DNA from: Tateyamaria omphalii
Lineage (GTDB): Bacteria > Pseudomonadota > Alphaproteobacteria > Rhodobacterales > Rhodobacteraceae
Assembly (NCBI RefSeq): GCF_001969365.1
Contig: NZ_CP019312.1
Span: forward strand, 2,480,001 to 2,544,000
Length of the DNA stretch: 64,000 bases
Direction: 5' to 3'
A program made the translations under genes and the position numbers. A model generated the notes under the pieces. The model was not told the DNA's origin. It searched no databases and was given only the letters and a program-made list of their open reading frames with translations. How positions within the stretch are numbered: position 1 is the stretch's first letter; each line of letters opens with the position of its first letter. Shown here one piece after another: positions 27,042 through 36,026 of this stretch.

Positions 27042-29405
27042 TCACGTTCCACTTGCTCCATAGATATCCAACAACAGGTCAGGATTCGAACCTTCTCCCG
27101 CCAGCTCTGACTTCAGGTCTTGGAGGATAGGCAAGAACTTCGACCTCCGCCTTTGAAAATTCATATTGGACCCACGACGGGCCTTCAGATCGCGCTCTGT
27201 TTTCTCAATGATAGCCAAGAGGTCATCCGCCAGCGGGTCGGCCCCGATCACCAATGCAGTAGGATCAACGAGACGCCATCTTACCAGGCCTGCAAGTAAG
27301 AAAGGCGCGTAGTTAAACATTGTATATTGGCCGCCGATATTACGTTGGAAGTCCGCAATAGTCCTCTTGGTCAGCTTCTCTACGTCTTCTCGTTTCAGGT
27401 AAGATGGAGCGCTGTCAGAACGAGACAGCATGAACGCCATGGCCGCGCTTTGTCGGTTCCAGACCCAGTCCTCAATGGACGAAGTCAGAAGCAACCGCAT
27501 TGCTCTCTCTTCCTCTTCTTCGCTTCCGACGATGCGGCCAAGGCCCTGATATACGAGAACCCAACTTGCTTGATGTTTGACGAACGGATGGTCGCGCCCG
27601 GACGCTTCAATACAGTCCATCAGCCACGTCGCAACATCGCGCGGGCATCGGCGGAACTGCCAACTCAAGAATTTGAGAGCCTCGTTGTCTTCCGTTCCGT
27701 AGCCGCTTTCGCCCCTCAGGCGCTTTTCAGTAACCTCAAGTGCTTTGCTGGTCAGAATTTCAAACCGCTCGAGGGTTTCTGCCGCGATCTCCGGAGGCAC
27801 GTCGCCGTCACTTGAGATGCAGTATTTGCCAAAGCGACGCTGTGAAAGTCTTTGCCGAAGGGTCGCCCAATCCGTGCGGCTGCGATTAGGCTCGGATTCG
27901 AGCAAAGTTAGCATACCCACGGAACGGTCGCTGTCATGCCATGCCTTCATGCCGCAGGGAAGAACCAGACGTTTGGGAATTGATACTTGCGTATCCAAGC
28001 TCTCGATGATCTCAGACCAGGGCCGTTCTTCTTCCAGTGCCTCATCCCAATCCACCGCGAAATTCCGCCCCAAGTCCGGCGCTTCCATGAGGATCCGCGC
28101 TCGCCCGGCGGCCGGTTTCTGTTCGACCCAAAGCGAGACGGCAGCTTGATGTTTCAGAGGAGTTCCAAGCGACACGCTTGCCTTTCGAGGCCAGGGAGCT
28201 TTCTCTTTCCTCAGGAAGACAGAGACGCTCTCCTGCCCTGCGGATATCGCGAGAGATGCTGCTTCAGGGCTTCTGTAGGTCCGACCTGCTTCGAGCGTTT
28301 CTTCTTTCCGTATGAGATCGAAATTCTTTGCGCCGTCCGATCCGAACACGATGGTGGACAATCGTGGTAGAAAGTCGAAAAAGATCGGTTCCCCGTCCCC
28401 GGCTCGGCGTGCTGCTTCCAAGGCACCTTCCGCAACAGCCGTTGCGGGAAGAGAGAGCACCTCGACTGGAGCTGCTCTTTGCATAGCATCACTCAAGCAT
28501 TCTTTGAGCCGACCTTCACAAAGGGTCTCGAAAAGAACGACGTCGCATTCGGCCAAATCGAGCTCGGAACTCGGGACACTCACCGCTTCCGACGCATCAA
28601 ATTTATTAAGGTCCAAGAGCTCCCAATCGCCGTTGGGCATGCGGAGCATCTCAGGATAGCAATCCATGCCTAAACCGGCTTTTCCGACCGAGCTTGCGAT
28701 CGCACGATGAACTGTGCGCGCCGAAATACCCTCTGCTCCGACAGCGGCGTTGCGGGCACCTCGGAATAGGGACTCGTAACCAGCGTCGCACAGTATATGG
28801 GCAGCGGCCTCGCGTCGCTCCGGGGCGAGCACATTCCTGGCGCTGCGAATACGCAGCTTTTGAAGAGAAAAGCCTTGGCGCTGATGGGAGATGACGCCTA
28901 CAAGCTTCCCCTCCGAAACCTGATCGCGATGAATGGCGAACAAGGCGGCAAGAACCGGTCGCCAAACCAATGAGCCATTTCGGAACTTCCCTCGGGCAAG
29001 TGCTTCGAGAAGGTGCTCCTGGGCGGCTTCATCGCCATCCGGGCCCTCATCGATCGAAACGACTGTGATTGCCGAACCGCTCGCAGATCCCACAAGTGCC
29101 TGGGCGAGTTTTTCGACCCCGTCATCACGCATTTCCAGCAGTGACCGAACGGGAATGCGTCTTTGTTCTGACCCGACATCACCCCAACCACCACCGCGAC
29201 CGTGCGGAGCAATGTCAGCCTGCGGTCCTCCGATCCAACCTGCGAGGCGGTTTTCCCCAATCCGCACGATCGACGAAAGCGGGCCACTTGCGACAATATC
29301 GGTCGGACCAATGACCTCGTCTTCACCTGGCACGGAGCGCCAGTTCTTCGCAACGAAATCTCTCCATCCGTTGAGATCGAAGCCGCATAACTTTCGGTCG
29401 ATCAT
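27042..29405 (-). CDS. Large protein of the McrBC-like operon, possible Hsp70-like ATPase
   Basis: 787 residues, cytoplasmic, not firmly recognised. Several stretches recall Hsp70-type proteins: GGPQADIAPHGRGGGWGD (about 59-76), a strand-rich piece LVGVISHQRQGFSLQKLRIR (about 168-187), and a later region FFDFLPRLSTIVFG followed by a beta-rich stretch (about 345-430) like a substrate-binding domain. The C-terminal 250 residues are helical with conserved Trp/Arg patches. Its start overlaps the upstream DUF2357 gene by four bases, so it is made with that protein. Hsp70 homologues are known partners in CoCoNuT-type McrBC relatives, which supports but does not prove the call. It is the last gene of the operon. 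Confidence 0.45.
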   Translation of the reverse strand: MIDRKLCGFDLNGWRDFVAKNWRSVPGEDEVIGPTDIVASGPLSSIVRIGENRLAGWIGGPQADIAPHGRGGGWGDVGSEQRRIPVRSLLEMRDDGVEKLAQALVGSASGSAITVVSIDEGPDGDEAAQEHLLEALARGKFRNGSLVWRPVLAALFAIHRDQVSEGKLVGVISHQRQGFSLQKLRIRSARNVLAPERREAAAHILCDAGYESLFRGARNAAVGAEGISARTVHRAIASSVGKAGLGMDCYPEMLRMPNGDWELLDLNKFDASEAVSVPSSELDLAECDVVLFETLCEGRLKECLSDAMQRAAPVEVLSLPATAVAEGALEAARRAGDGEPIFFDFLPRLSTIVFGSDGAKNFDLIRKEETLEAGRTYRSPEAASLAISAGQESVSVFLRKEKAPWPRKASVSLGTPLKHQAAVSLWVEQKPAAGRARILMEAPDLGRNFAVDWDEALEEERPWSEIIESLDTQVSIPKRLVLPCGMKAWHDSDRSVGMLTLLESEPNRSRTDWATLRQRLSQRRFGKYCISSDGDVPPEIAAETLERFEILTSKALEVTEKRLRGESGYGTEDNEALKFLSWQFRRCPRDVATWLMDCIEASGRDHPFVKHQASWVLVYQGLGRIVGSEEEEERAMRLLLTSSIEDWVWNRQSAAMAFMLSRSDSAPSYLKREDVEKLTKRTIADFQRNIGGQYTMFNYAPFLLAGLVRWRLVDPTALVIGADPLADDLLAIIEKTERDLKARRGSNMNFQRRRSKFLPILQDLKSELAGEGSNPDLLLDIYGASGT

Positions 29406-30928
29406 GTTGCGACCTCGTATAGCTCACTGCGAATAAAGTCGCGCACGGCCTGGAATCCCTGCGCGAGGTCTTCACCGGCAGGGCCTATGGCGATTGCCGT
29501 AACGATCGCTCTTCCATGAGCTGCGCTCTCCTCAGCTGCGATACCACGTGCTGGGCTCATGATCAGCCCATTCCGCAAAACTTCCGTCTGAGCGAGAGGC
29601 TGGATTTGGTGAAGCAGTTGAACTGCCCCTTGCACAGCATCCTCGAGGTCAATTCGACGCATAGCATGTGGCGTCCAGACAGCGACCCTGCGCGGAAGGT
29701 CAGCCCGTTTTGGATCGGAAATTCTGAGGGCGACGTGCGCTTGTGCCGCGCTCAACATGGTTCCTGGTTGCTCAGGGCGTGCTTGGATTTCAACAATGCG
29801 GTTGGTGTCGCGCAGCCAAAAGACGGCGATTGGCCGATCCTGATTAAACAAGCGTCCGCCTGTTGCCTCACCACTCCACGAAATCGGCGACTGAGCAACA
29901 AGTTCTGCCTCTTCCAATTCGTCGATGGCAAGTATGATCGACAGAACGGAGAAATCCGTCCAAGTTTCAGCCTGCCAAGCCCAAAGATCATCTTCAATTT
30001 TTCGGCGTAAAAGAAGTCTCAGCCATCCCTCTTGAACCTCTCGATAGCTGCGATCTTGCATTAGCACATAGTTTGGCTGGACGCCGGCCGGCGCGATCAT
30101 GACACCAAGGTCACTGAGTGTTCGCGACAATACTCGACACGCCTTTCTAAAAGCCTCAACCTGTTTGTAGCGAACACTGTCCTTTGCGCGAGGGTGCTCA
30201 CGGGTCCATTCGCGTGCAACATCTGCGGCAAGACGCGTGTAGGCATGCAGGACACGGTTCTCGAGCGTATCAAAATTCTCGCGGCGAACCGTCGCGAGAA
30301 TTCGTTGCGAAGAACCTGCACGTTCCGCAATGCTTCGCCCTGGCTGCCGGCTAAGCCACACCATGGAGGCCCGATCCATCTCCTGCACCCGATCAAGGGG
30401 AGTTAGCTCCCTGTGCCTACGTAGAACCCGGCGGATGCGTTTTTCCAGATCGCGAAGCACCGGAAGCATGCCCCGCGCCTGCCGGACGATTTCAGCCATT
30501 TTGGGTTCGGCTTCATCTTCGGCGCGCTTCCAAGCATCCCTCAGGCGCCCCCATGTATCTCTCGGGTCTTCAATCGCACCTTCCAGTTCTTGGATACGCG
30601 CAAGAACTTCGTTCATGTGCCGAAGGGCCTCTGCGCCTTCTTCTTCGTCCAGAGTGGCAGGATCGTGCCCCGACCTTGGGCGCACCGGGAAGCCCTTACG
30701 CGCGGGCCCGACAGCTTCCTCACGCTTTGGATAGGGAAACAGAACAGTTCCGGTATCGTTACCTCGGACGTTTCCCCTCAAGAGCGTCACGTATTCGTAG
30801 CCGCCAGGGTTCGCCCCCTGGTAGCTACCGATCAGACAGTCTTTGGGTTCAAAGGCTACGTCCGCTTCAAGGGCTCTCGTTGCCCAGGGACGGGCCAGAA
30901 ACCGCATCAACGCGTGACTCCACTCCAT
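29402..30928 (-). CDS. DUF2357/McrC-like protein
   Basis: 508 residues. The centre carries the DUF2357-type segment ENFDTLENRVLHAYTRLA (about 216-233) that in McrC relatives precedes a PD-(D/E)xK nuclease. A coiled coil lies near 100-170. In the expected nuclease region the strand NRIVEIQARPEQPG has no Lys at the usual catalytic place, so activity may be lost or the motif moved. The ATG at 30928 overlaps the McrB-like gene by 22 bases; an ATG at 30907 in a TGATG overlap is an equal alternative. Position right after an McrB-type ATPase matches the mcrB-mcrC gene order. Confidence 0.65.
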   Translation of the reverse strand: MEWSHALMRFLARPWATRALEADVAFEPKDCLIGSYQGANPGGYEYVTLLRGNVRGNDTGTVLFPYPKREEAVGPARKGFPVRPRSGHDPATLDEEEGAEALRHMNEVLARIQELEGAIEDPRDTWGRLRDAWKRAEDEAEPKMAEIVRQARGMLPVLRDLEKRIRRVLRRHRELTPLDRVQEMDRASMVWLSRQPGRSIAERAGSSQRILATVRRENFDTLENRVLHAYTRLAADVAREWTREHPRAKDSVRYKQVEAFRKACRVLSRTLSDLGVMIAPAGVQPNYVLMQDRSYREVQEGWLRLLLRRKIEDDLWAWQAETWTDFSVLSIILAIDELEEAELVAQSPISWSGEATGGRLFNQDRPIAVFWLRDTNRIVEIQARPEQPGTMLSAAQAHVALRISDPKRADLPRRVAVWTPHAMRRIDLEDAVQGAVQLLHQIQPLAQTEVLRNGLIMSPARGIAAEESAAHGRAIVTAIAIGPAGEDLAQGFQAVRDFIRSELYEVAT

Positions 30929-32925
30929 ACGAACTGCCCAGTTGCCTCGGCGAGGGACATTGACTCACCGATCGCTTGGGCCAAGGCGTCGTCCCCCAGC
31001 TCGCGTTCCACAAAGGTCATCAACCTCGAGAACTGAGGGCCAGCCATGTCGGTTTCCACGCCCCTAAGTTTCGGTAGAAGGCGCATCTCGACTTGATCCG
31101 CGAGAGCGTCGTCGACACCACGGCCGCCTTCAACCTCAGGATAGTTCGCCGAGTAAGCCATGATCGCGCGTCCGAGCCGATGACCGAAAGGCCGTTTGAA
31201 GTCACGCATCAGATCAACCATTTGCTCGATCCGGTTGGTGACACGCCGATCGCCATCGACAGACGCACTCGACCGCCCCCAGCTCTCCCATGCCTGTTGC
31301 GAAAGGGCCAAAGTCGGCTCGACCGTTCCTTCTGCCTGACCGCCCTTGATTTTTTTCGGTGCTGAGAAACGAAGGATATTCGCACGGTCGACAACTTTGT
31401 CAGACAGCGATTGTGTGCTTTCGTCCTCGTTCATCGTCCCCGCAAACAAGAGATTGTAACCCGGGAAAATCCGCGGGGGGCGTTCCATGTTCGGAATTTC
31501 CAGCTCGATCTCAGCGTCCTTGCGTTCGTTTGCATCGCCGACGTCATCGGGACGCGGACGGCTTTCCAATCTGCTGAGGAAGTCCGAGAAATAGTATTCC
31601 ACCCTCGCAAGGTTCATTTCGTCCAGCAGGATCATCATCATGCGATCCTGTTCCGCGTCGTCGTTGTTCAGTTCGTCGAGCGCCCAAAGCGCGCGCGCCA
31701 TGTCAGTGGGCCGGAACTTGCCTTCGATGTAGTTGTAGAAGCCCATAAGGTCCTGCGGACTATCCCAACGTGGCTGCACCGGAACCTGCAAGAAACCGAT
31801 ACCCATCCCAGCCGCGTATTGACGTGGGAGCTGGCTTTTGCCGGTCCCAGAAATGCCGGCGAGGACCGCCATCTGGGTGGTCTCGTTGACTTTCATTGCG
31901 GCGTGGAAGGCACGAAGCGTGCGGGCCGGATAGTCGAGACCCTTTGCGCGTAGACGGCGTTCGACGCGTTTGATGGCGTCCGCCTCGTTCTCTCTGGGCG
32001 CGTTGTTCCACGTCCTCATCGCAGTAATGACCGGTGGCGTTTCTTTGAGCTCGCGTAGTGGATCCGTTTCGCCGGTTTCCCCGTCGACAGTTCGACCTTC
32101 TCGGCGAGCTATCTCGGCCTTGAGGTGCGCCAATCGAGCATCAAGTGTGCTTCGAGTGTCCTGGAGCGTTTCGATTTCGCCCTTGAAGCGACGGGTTTCT
32201 TGGTTCAACGCAGCAACCTCTGCATCGAGGCGACCGTGTTCGGTTTGGGCAGATGCCAACCCTTCGTGTTCCGAGGCGATCCGCGCTTCCAAGGCGGACA
32301 ACTCGCTTTCATGCGAAGACTTCTGTCCCTCAAGTCGAGCATTCGACGTCTCAAGTTCGAAGGAACGCTCTTTCAGGCGAGAAACCCGCTCCTCTGCCTC
32401 TTCAAGTTGCCTCTTCTTGTCCCGAAGATCTTCGACCTGTGTGGAGATTTCGTCGTGCTCTCTTCTCAAGGCGTCAGTGCGCCCAATGAGCTCCTCTGCC
32501 CTTTCAAGGCGCTCCTTGATCTCCAGATACTCCGACCGCAGCGAGGCGATCTCCGTTTCGAGTTGCTGGCGTTCAACGACAGCGTCCTCTGTTTCTTTAC
32601 GAACTGCCGCAACTTCGTCCCGACGTTCGCGGAGACTCTCCCACTCGGTGAGGAGCTCCTCCTTCTGACGCCGCAGGCCATCTACCTCGGCCTGGAGATC
32701 TGCAACGACAGCCATTGCTTCCCGTCGTTTTTCCACTTCGGCTTCGAGGTCGTCCATGAGCCGCTGCTTTTCTTCAAGCCGCTTCTCGTAAACGGCAAGC
32801 TCCTCAATCGGGCCTGCCGCCGTAACCGCTCGGTCGTGGCGGGCGGCCAAAAAAAATTGAACCACGGCGAGAAGTATCAGGACACCCGCAATCGCCAGCA
32901 CAAGTATTGTATTATCCGTCAGCAT
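30907..32925 (-). CDS. McrB-type AAA+ protein with membrane anchor and coiled coil
   Basis: 672 residues. A single membrane segment is at about 8-27 (LVLAIAGVLILLAVVQFFLA), followed by a long heptad-rich coiled coil at about 40-285. The AAA+ domain starts near 340: Walker A GISGTGKS at 357-364, Walker B MILLDEMN at 431-438, and the McrB-family signature GTMNED at 496-501, the MNxD element linked to GTP use in McrB. The anchor would place the ATPase on the inner face of the membrane, unlike classical soluble McrB. It lacks an N-terminal modified-DNA-binding domain. It is preceded by a second membrane-anchored coiled-coil gene and followed by the McrC-like gene. Confidence 0.78.
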   Translation of the reverse strand: MLTDNTILVLAIAGVLILLAVVQFFLAARHDRAVTAAGPIEELAVYEKRLEEKQRLMDDLEAEVEKRREAMAVVADLQAEVDGLRRQKEELLTEWESLRERRDEVAAVRKETEDAVVERQQLETEIASLRSEYLEIKERLERAEELIGRTDALRREHDEISTQVEDLRDKKRQLEEAEERVSRLKERSFELETSNARLEGQKSSHESELSALEARIASEHEGLASAQTEHGRLDAEVAALNQETRRFKGEIETLQDTRSTLDARLAHLKAEIARREGRTVDGETGETDPLRELKETPPVITAMRTWNNAPRENEADAIKRVERRLRAKGLDYPARTLRAFHAAMKVNETTQMAVLAGISGTGKSQLPRQYAAGMGIGFLQVPVQPRWDSPQDLMGFYNYIEGKFRPTDMARALWALDELNNDDAEQDRMMMILLDEMNLARVEYYFSDFLSRLESRPRPDDVGDANERKDAEIELEIPNMERPPRIFPGYNLLFAGTMNEDESTQSLSDKVVDRANILRFSAPKKIKGGQAEGTVEPTLALSQQAWESWGRSSASVDGDRRVTNRIEQMVDLMRDFKRPFGHRLGRAIMAYSANYPEVEGGRGVDDALADQVEMRLLPKLRGVETDMAGPQFSRLMTFVERELGDDALAQAIGESMSLAEATGQFVWSGVTR

Positions 32926-32960
32926 TCTCGGTTACCTCACTGATCGCTGCTCGATGGCTC

Positions 32961-34526
32961 TTAGTTGTCAGACTGAGCGTTTTCACCGGTGCCATCGCCT
33001 TCACTTGTGTTTGATCCTGTTTCCTCTTTCAGAAACTGTAGGTTCATCAGTTCCGCTCGTGTCTCGGAAAGCTCATTTTCGGCAGCAGCAAGAGCCTCTC
33101 TCAATCGCCTCAGGTCGTTATTCCGCGTATTTGAAAGGGCTTCAGTTTCCACAAGTTGACCAAGCTCAGCTTGAAGGGATGCGCGCGCCGCCTCAGCCGC
33201 AGCAGTGGCGGACTGGGTTTCAAGCTCAAGTTCGTCGCGACGCTCTTGGAGGCGCTCGATGTCGGCTTCCAGACTGGAAGCCTGGCCTTTGAGTTCAGCA
33301 ACACGCCCGAGCTCTATTTCTGCTTCTGTCATGATCGAGCCCAAGTTAGCCCGCTCTTCCTGAACCCGCCTCTCGAGGTCGGGGAGCACGTCCTCGAGTG
33401 TCGCTCGACGTGCTTGCAGCTGGTCTACTTCAGCCTGCAATCTGCTGAATTCCGCCCGTCTCTCTTCAAGTTCGGAAAGCTCCTCCTCTGCCGATGCAAT
33501 CTGCGACTGGAGTGTAGAGAGCTGAGCGCTTCGCGTCGAAAACTGTTCCTGAGCGATGTTGAGTGCTTCTGTGGTTTCAGCGCGCTGCGCTTCAGCTCGC
33601 GTTACCGCGTTCTGAGCGATCTCCAATTCATTCTGCAATGAAGAAAGACGCGTCTCTGCACCCGAAACACTTGACTCCATGTCGGCTTTTCTCGCCTCGA
33701 GGGCATCGAGCTCTGAATTCAGTGTTTCAATTTGAGCTTCTGCGGATGCGACCTGTTCTTGACGTGCACGTAGCCTTTCCTCGGCTGCAACGGCCTCCTC
33801 TTCCCTCGTCGCCAATTCAGTTCGTGCACTTGCTATATTTGCATTCAAATCGTCGCGGCTCTGTTCGAGACGATCCTCGTCATTTCGCAGTTGTTCGACA
33901 CGACGCTCCTGCGCACGAAGGTCTTCAACAGCGGGAGCGAGTCTATCCACTTCACGCTGAAGTTCAGCTCTTCTCTCTTCGAGGCGATCAACAGCCGATT
34001 GCGTTTGATCGACACCAGCAGACAACTCTTGCTGGCTCTCTTTAAGGGCCTTCACTTCGCCCTCCAGGTCGATCACCTCCGTCTCGAGGCCATTTCTTCG
34101 CTGTAAGGCCTGAGCAGTTTCGCGCTCAATTCGTTGTGCATCCGCAATCGTTTTTTGTGCTTCGGCCAAACGGTCTTGCACGGCAGTCAATTCGGCTTGG
34201 CTTGCTTCGAGACGAGCCTGCGCATCCACCTCCCTCTGAGCCGCGCTTTGCCGGCTGCTCTCGGCGCTCGCGACTTCCTGAGACAGGCTTTGCTTCTGGT
34301 CAGAAAGTTCTCGAAACTGCTCACGAGCAAAAGCCAGTTGCTGCTGCGCGGATTGGAGTTCCCCGGTGTAGTAGCCGAGATTTTCCTCGATACGACCATA
34401 TCTGCGGTCGAGCGAGTTGACTTGCAGGACGAGAAAGCCCGAGGCAAGGATGGCTGCGCCACCCAGCCCCAACGCAACTGCGGTGTTCCTGCTCGACTTA
34501 CGATAGGTCTTGTTCGACTCGGTCAA
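32961..34526 (-). CDS. Membrane-anchored coiled-coil protein
   Basis: 521 residues. After a short basic N-terminus one membrane segment occurs at about 16-35 (VALGLGGAAILASGFLVLQV). Nearly all the rest (about 40-500) is continuous heptad-rich coiled coil, full of Gln, Glu, Ala, Arg and Leu, then a Ser/Asn/Gly-rich tail. No enzymatic motif is seen. The start lies inside the end of the upstream helicase frame (29-bp overlap). Its architecture is parallel to the N-terminal half of the next protein, so the two could co-assemble as a membrane-based coiled-coil bundle. Other names such as SMC- or KfrA-like would rest only on composition. Confidence 0.75.
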   Translation of the reverse strand: MTESNKTYRKSSRNTAVALGLGGAAILASGFLVLQVNSLDRRYGRIEENLGYYTGELQSAQQQLAFAREQFRELSDQKQSLSQEVASAESSRQSAAQREVDAQARLEASQAELTAVQDRLAEAQKTIADAQRIERETAQALQRRNGLETEVIDLEGEVKALKESQQELSAGVDQTQSAVDRLEERRAELQREVDRLAPAVEDLRAQERRVEQLRNDEDRLEQSRDDLNANIASARTELATREEEAVAAEERLRARQEQVASAEAQIETLNSELDALEARKADMESSVSGAETRLSSLQNELEIAQNAVTRAEAQRAETTEALNIAQEQFSTRSAQLSTLQSQIASAEEELSELEERRAEFSRLQAEVDQLQARRATLEDVLPDLERRVQEERANLGSIMTEAEIELGRVAELKGQASSLEADIERLQERRDELELETQSATAAAEAARASLQAELGQLVETEALSNTRNNDLRRLREALAAAENELSETRAELMNLQFLKEETGSNTSEGDGTGENAQSDN

Positions 34527-35991
34527 GACACCCCTCCATATCCCTTGAAAGTTCGTCCACCCAGAACCGGCGCACCCGCCAACCCATGGACTTCAGTTGA
34601 TGGTCGCGCCAGAGATCCGACGTCTTTCGATGTCCGTCCGGGCTTTCGTGCCATCTGCGTCCGTCGACCTCGAGGTCGAGCTTCACGCCATTCGCTCCAA
34701 ACAGGGCGAAGTCGAGCCGCCGCCCAGCTATTTCGTGCTGCGGCTGCGGATCCAGACCACGGGCCTTCAGAGCATGATGGACTTTGCGCTCCCAATCGCT
34801 GTCGAAGACACCTTCGCCCCGTTTCGTCCGCGCTTCCGTTGCCTTCGAAGCGAGCTTAGCCAGCGCCTTCGATTGCCCTGAACGTGCAAAATCGAGATCG
34901 CCGAAGATCATCGCCACCGCCCGAGCCCGCGAAATGGCAACGTTCAAGCGACGAGTATCTCGCTGAAAGAAGGTCAAGCCAGACTGCGGGCTGCGTGGAC
35001 CGACGCACGGCGAGAACATGATGAGATCCCGCTCCTGTCCCTGGAAACCGTCGACTGTGCCAACCTTGAGCTCGCAGGCAATGCGCTTCGGTTCATCGAG
35101 CACGGAATCGACCGCGTTTTCGATAGCGGCCACTTGTGCGCGAAACGGTGTTATGACACCTATGCTCCCGGCGTATTTGTCTTCGACGATCAGCTTTTTC
35201 AGGTGCCGAACAATAGCGCTCACTTCCGGCGGATTAACGTTGCCCATTTGCGGGACCGCGGGAGCAGGAACATGTTCCCATGCGAGGCCAGGGCGCACCC
35301 CATCTGGCACGTTCAGTCGCTTCGGGTCATACGAGGTCTGCAACTGGTTTCCGTAGAAGTTCTCGCTGATGTAATCGACGATGGGGCCAGCTGAACGATA
35401 CTGGTGCTTAAGAGTAATCCTGTTGTCGGCAACAGACACGCGCGATGCTAAATCGAAAAGTGAACGGCGACTTTGGGCGAAACGGCCCATTCTGGCGACC
35501 GGTAGGCCTTGAGCCTTCATGAGATTGCGATCCTGCGCCTGACCCAGTTGAGGGATGAATGACAGTTGTCGATCGTCCCCGACAACGACCGCTCGCTTCG
35601 CGCGCGCCAGCAACGGAACGGCGGTCGCGATGTCGCATTGGCTCGCCTCGTCGAAGATCACGAGGTCAAACAGCCCGTCATCAAGAGGTATGCGTCGAGG
35701 CGTGCCCAAGATCGAAGCAAGCCACAAAGGTCGATGCCTGATGAGGGCCCGCGAAAGGTCTGTAGGGGGATGTCCCCGTCCCCCGTCGAATGTCCAGTCA
35801 TCGTAGGTTTCTGCGATTTCGCGCCTCTCATCCTCTGGGAGATGTGTCCGGGCAGACAGAATGCGAGGCAGAAGTTTCTCGGTCGCTTCCCGGATCGTCT
35901 CGCCTAAGGCGATCGGATCGTCAGGTGTCCCGAGCGCATCGCGTTCAGATCTTTTTTCTGCCAGCGCGCCATGAAGCTCTTTGAGGTTCAT
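34498..35991 (-). CDS. SF1 (Upf1-like) helicase, 3' part, with C-terminal Vsr/DUF559-like nuclease
   Basis: About 497 residues from an ATG at 35991; the frame is open to 36066. It holds the second half of a DNA2/NAM7-type helicase: motif II VIFDEASQCDIA, motif III VVVGDDRQLSF, then motif V/VI stretches VGTVDGFQGQERD and NVAISRARA. The C-terminal 110 residues form a PD-(D/E)xK/Vsr-like domain: FDSDWERKVHHAL, RRLDFALF, LEVDGRRWHE, RDHQLKSMGWRVRRFWVDEL. Walker A is missing because it sits in the preceding gene (36027-37673), which breaks off in an overlapping frame. One extra C in the C5 run near 36036 would join them. It could be a frameshifted pseudogene, a two-subunit helicase or recoded. Confidence 0.8.
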   Translation of the reverse strand: MNLKELHGALAEKRSERDALGTPDDPIALGETIREATEKLLPRILSARTHLPEDERREIAETYDDWTFDGGRGHPPTDLSRALIRHRPLWLASILGTPRRIPLDDGLFDLVIFDEASQCDIATAVPLLARAKRAVVVGDDRQLSFIPQLGQAQDRNLMKAQGLPVARMGRFAQSRRSLFDLASRVSVADNRITLKHQYRSAGPIVDYISENFYGNQLQTSYDPKRLNVPDGVRPGLAWEHVPAPAVPQMGNVNPPEVSAIVRHLKKLIVEDKYAGSIGVITPFRAQVAAIENAVDSVLDEPKRIACELKVGTVDGFQGQERDLIMFSPCVGPRSPQSGLTFFQRDTRRLNVAISRARAVAMIFGDLDFARSGQSKALAKLASKATEARTKRGEGVFDSDWERKVHHALKARGLDPQPQHEIAGRRLDFALFGANGVKLDLEVDGRRWHESPDGHRKTSDLWRDHQLKSMGWRVRRFWVDELSRDMEGCLDRVEQDLS

Positions 35992-36026
35992 TCCGCGGCG
36001 GGATGAAGAATGATTTGTCACTGGCG

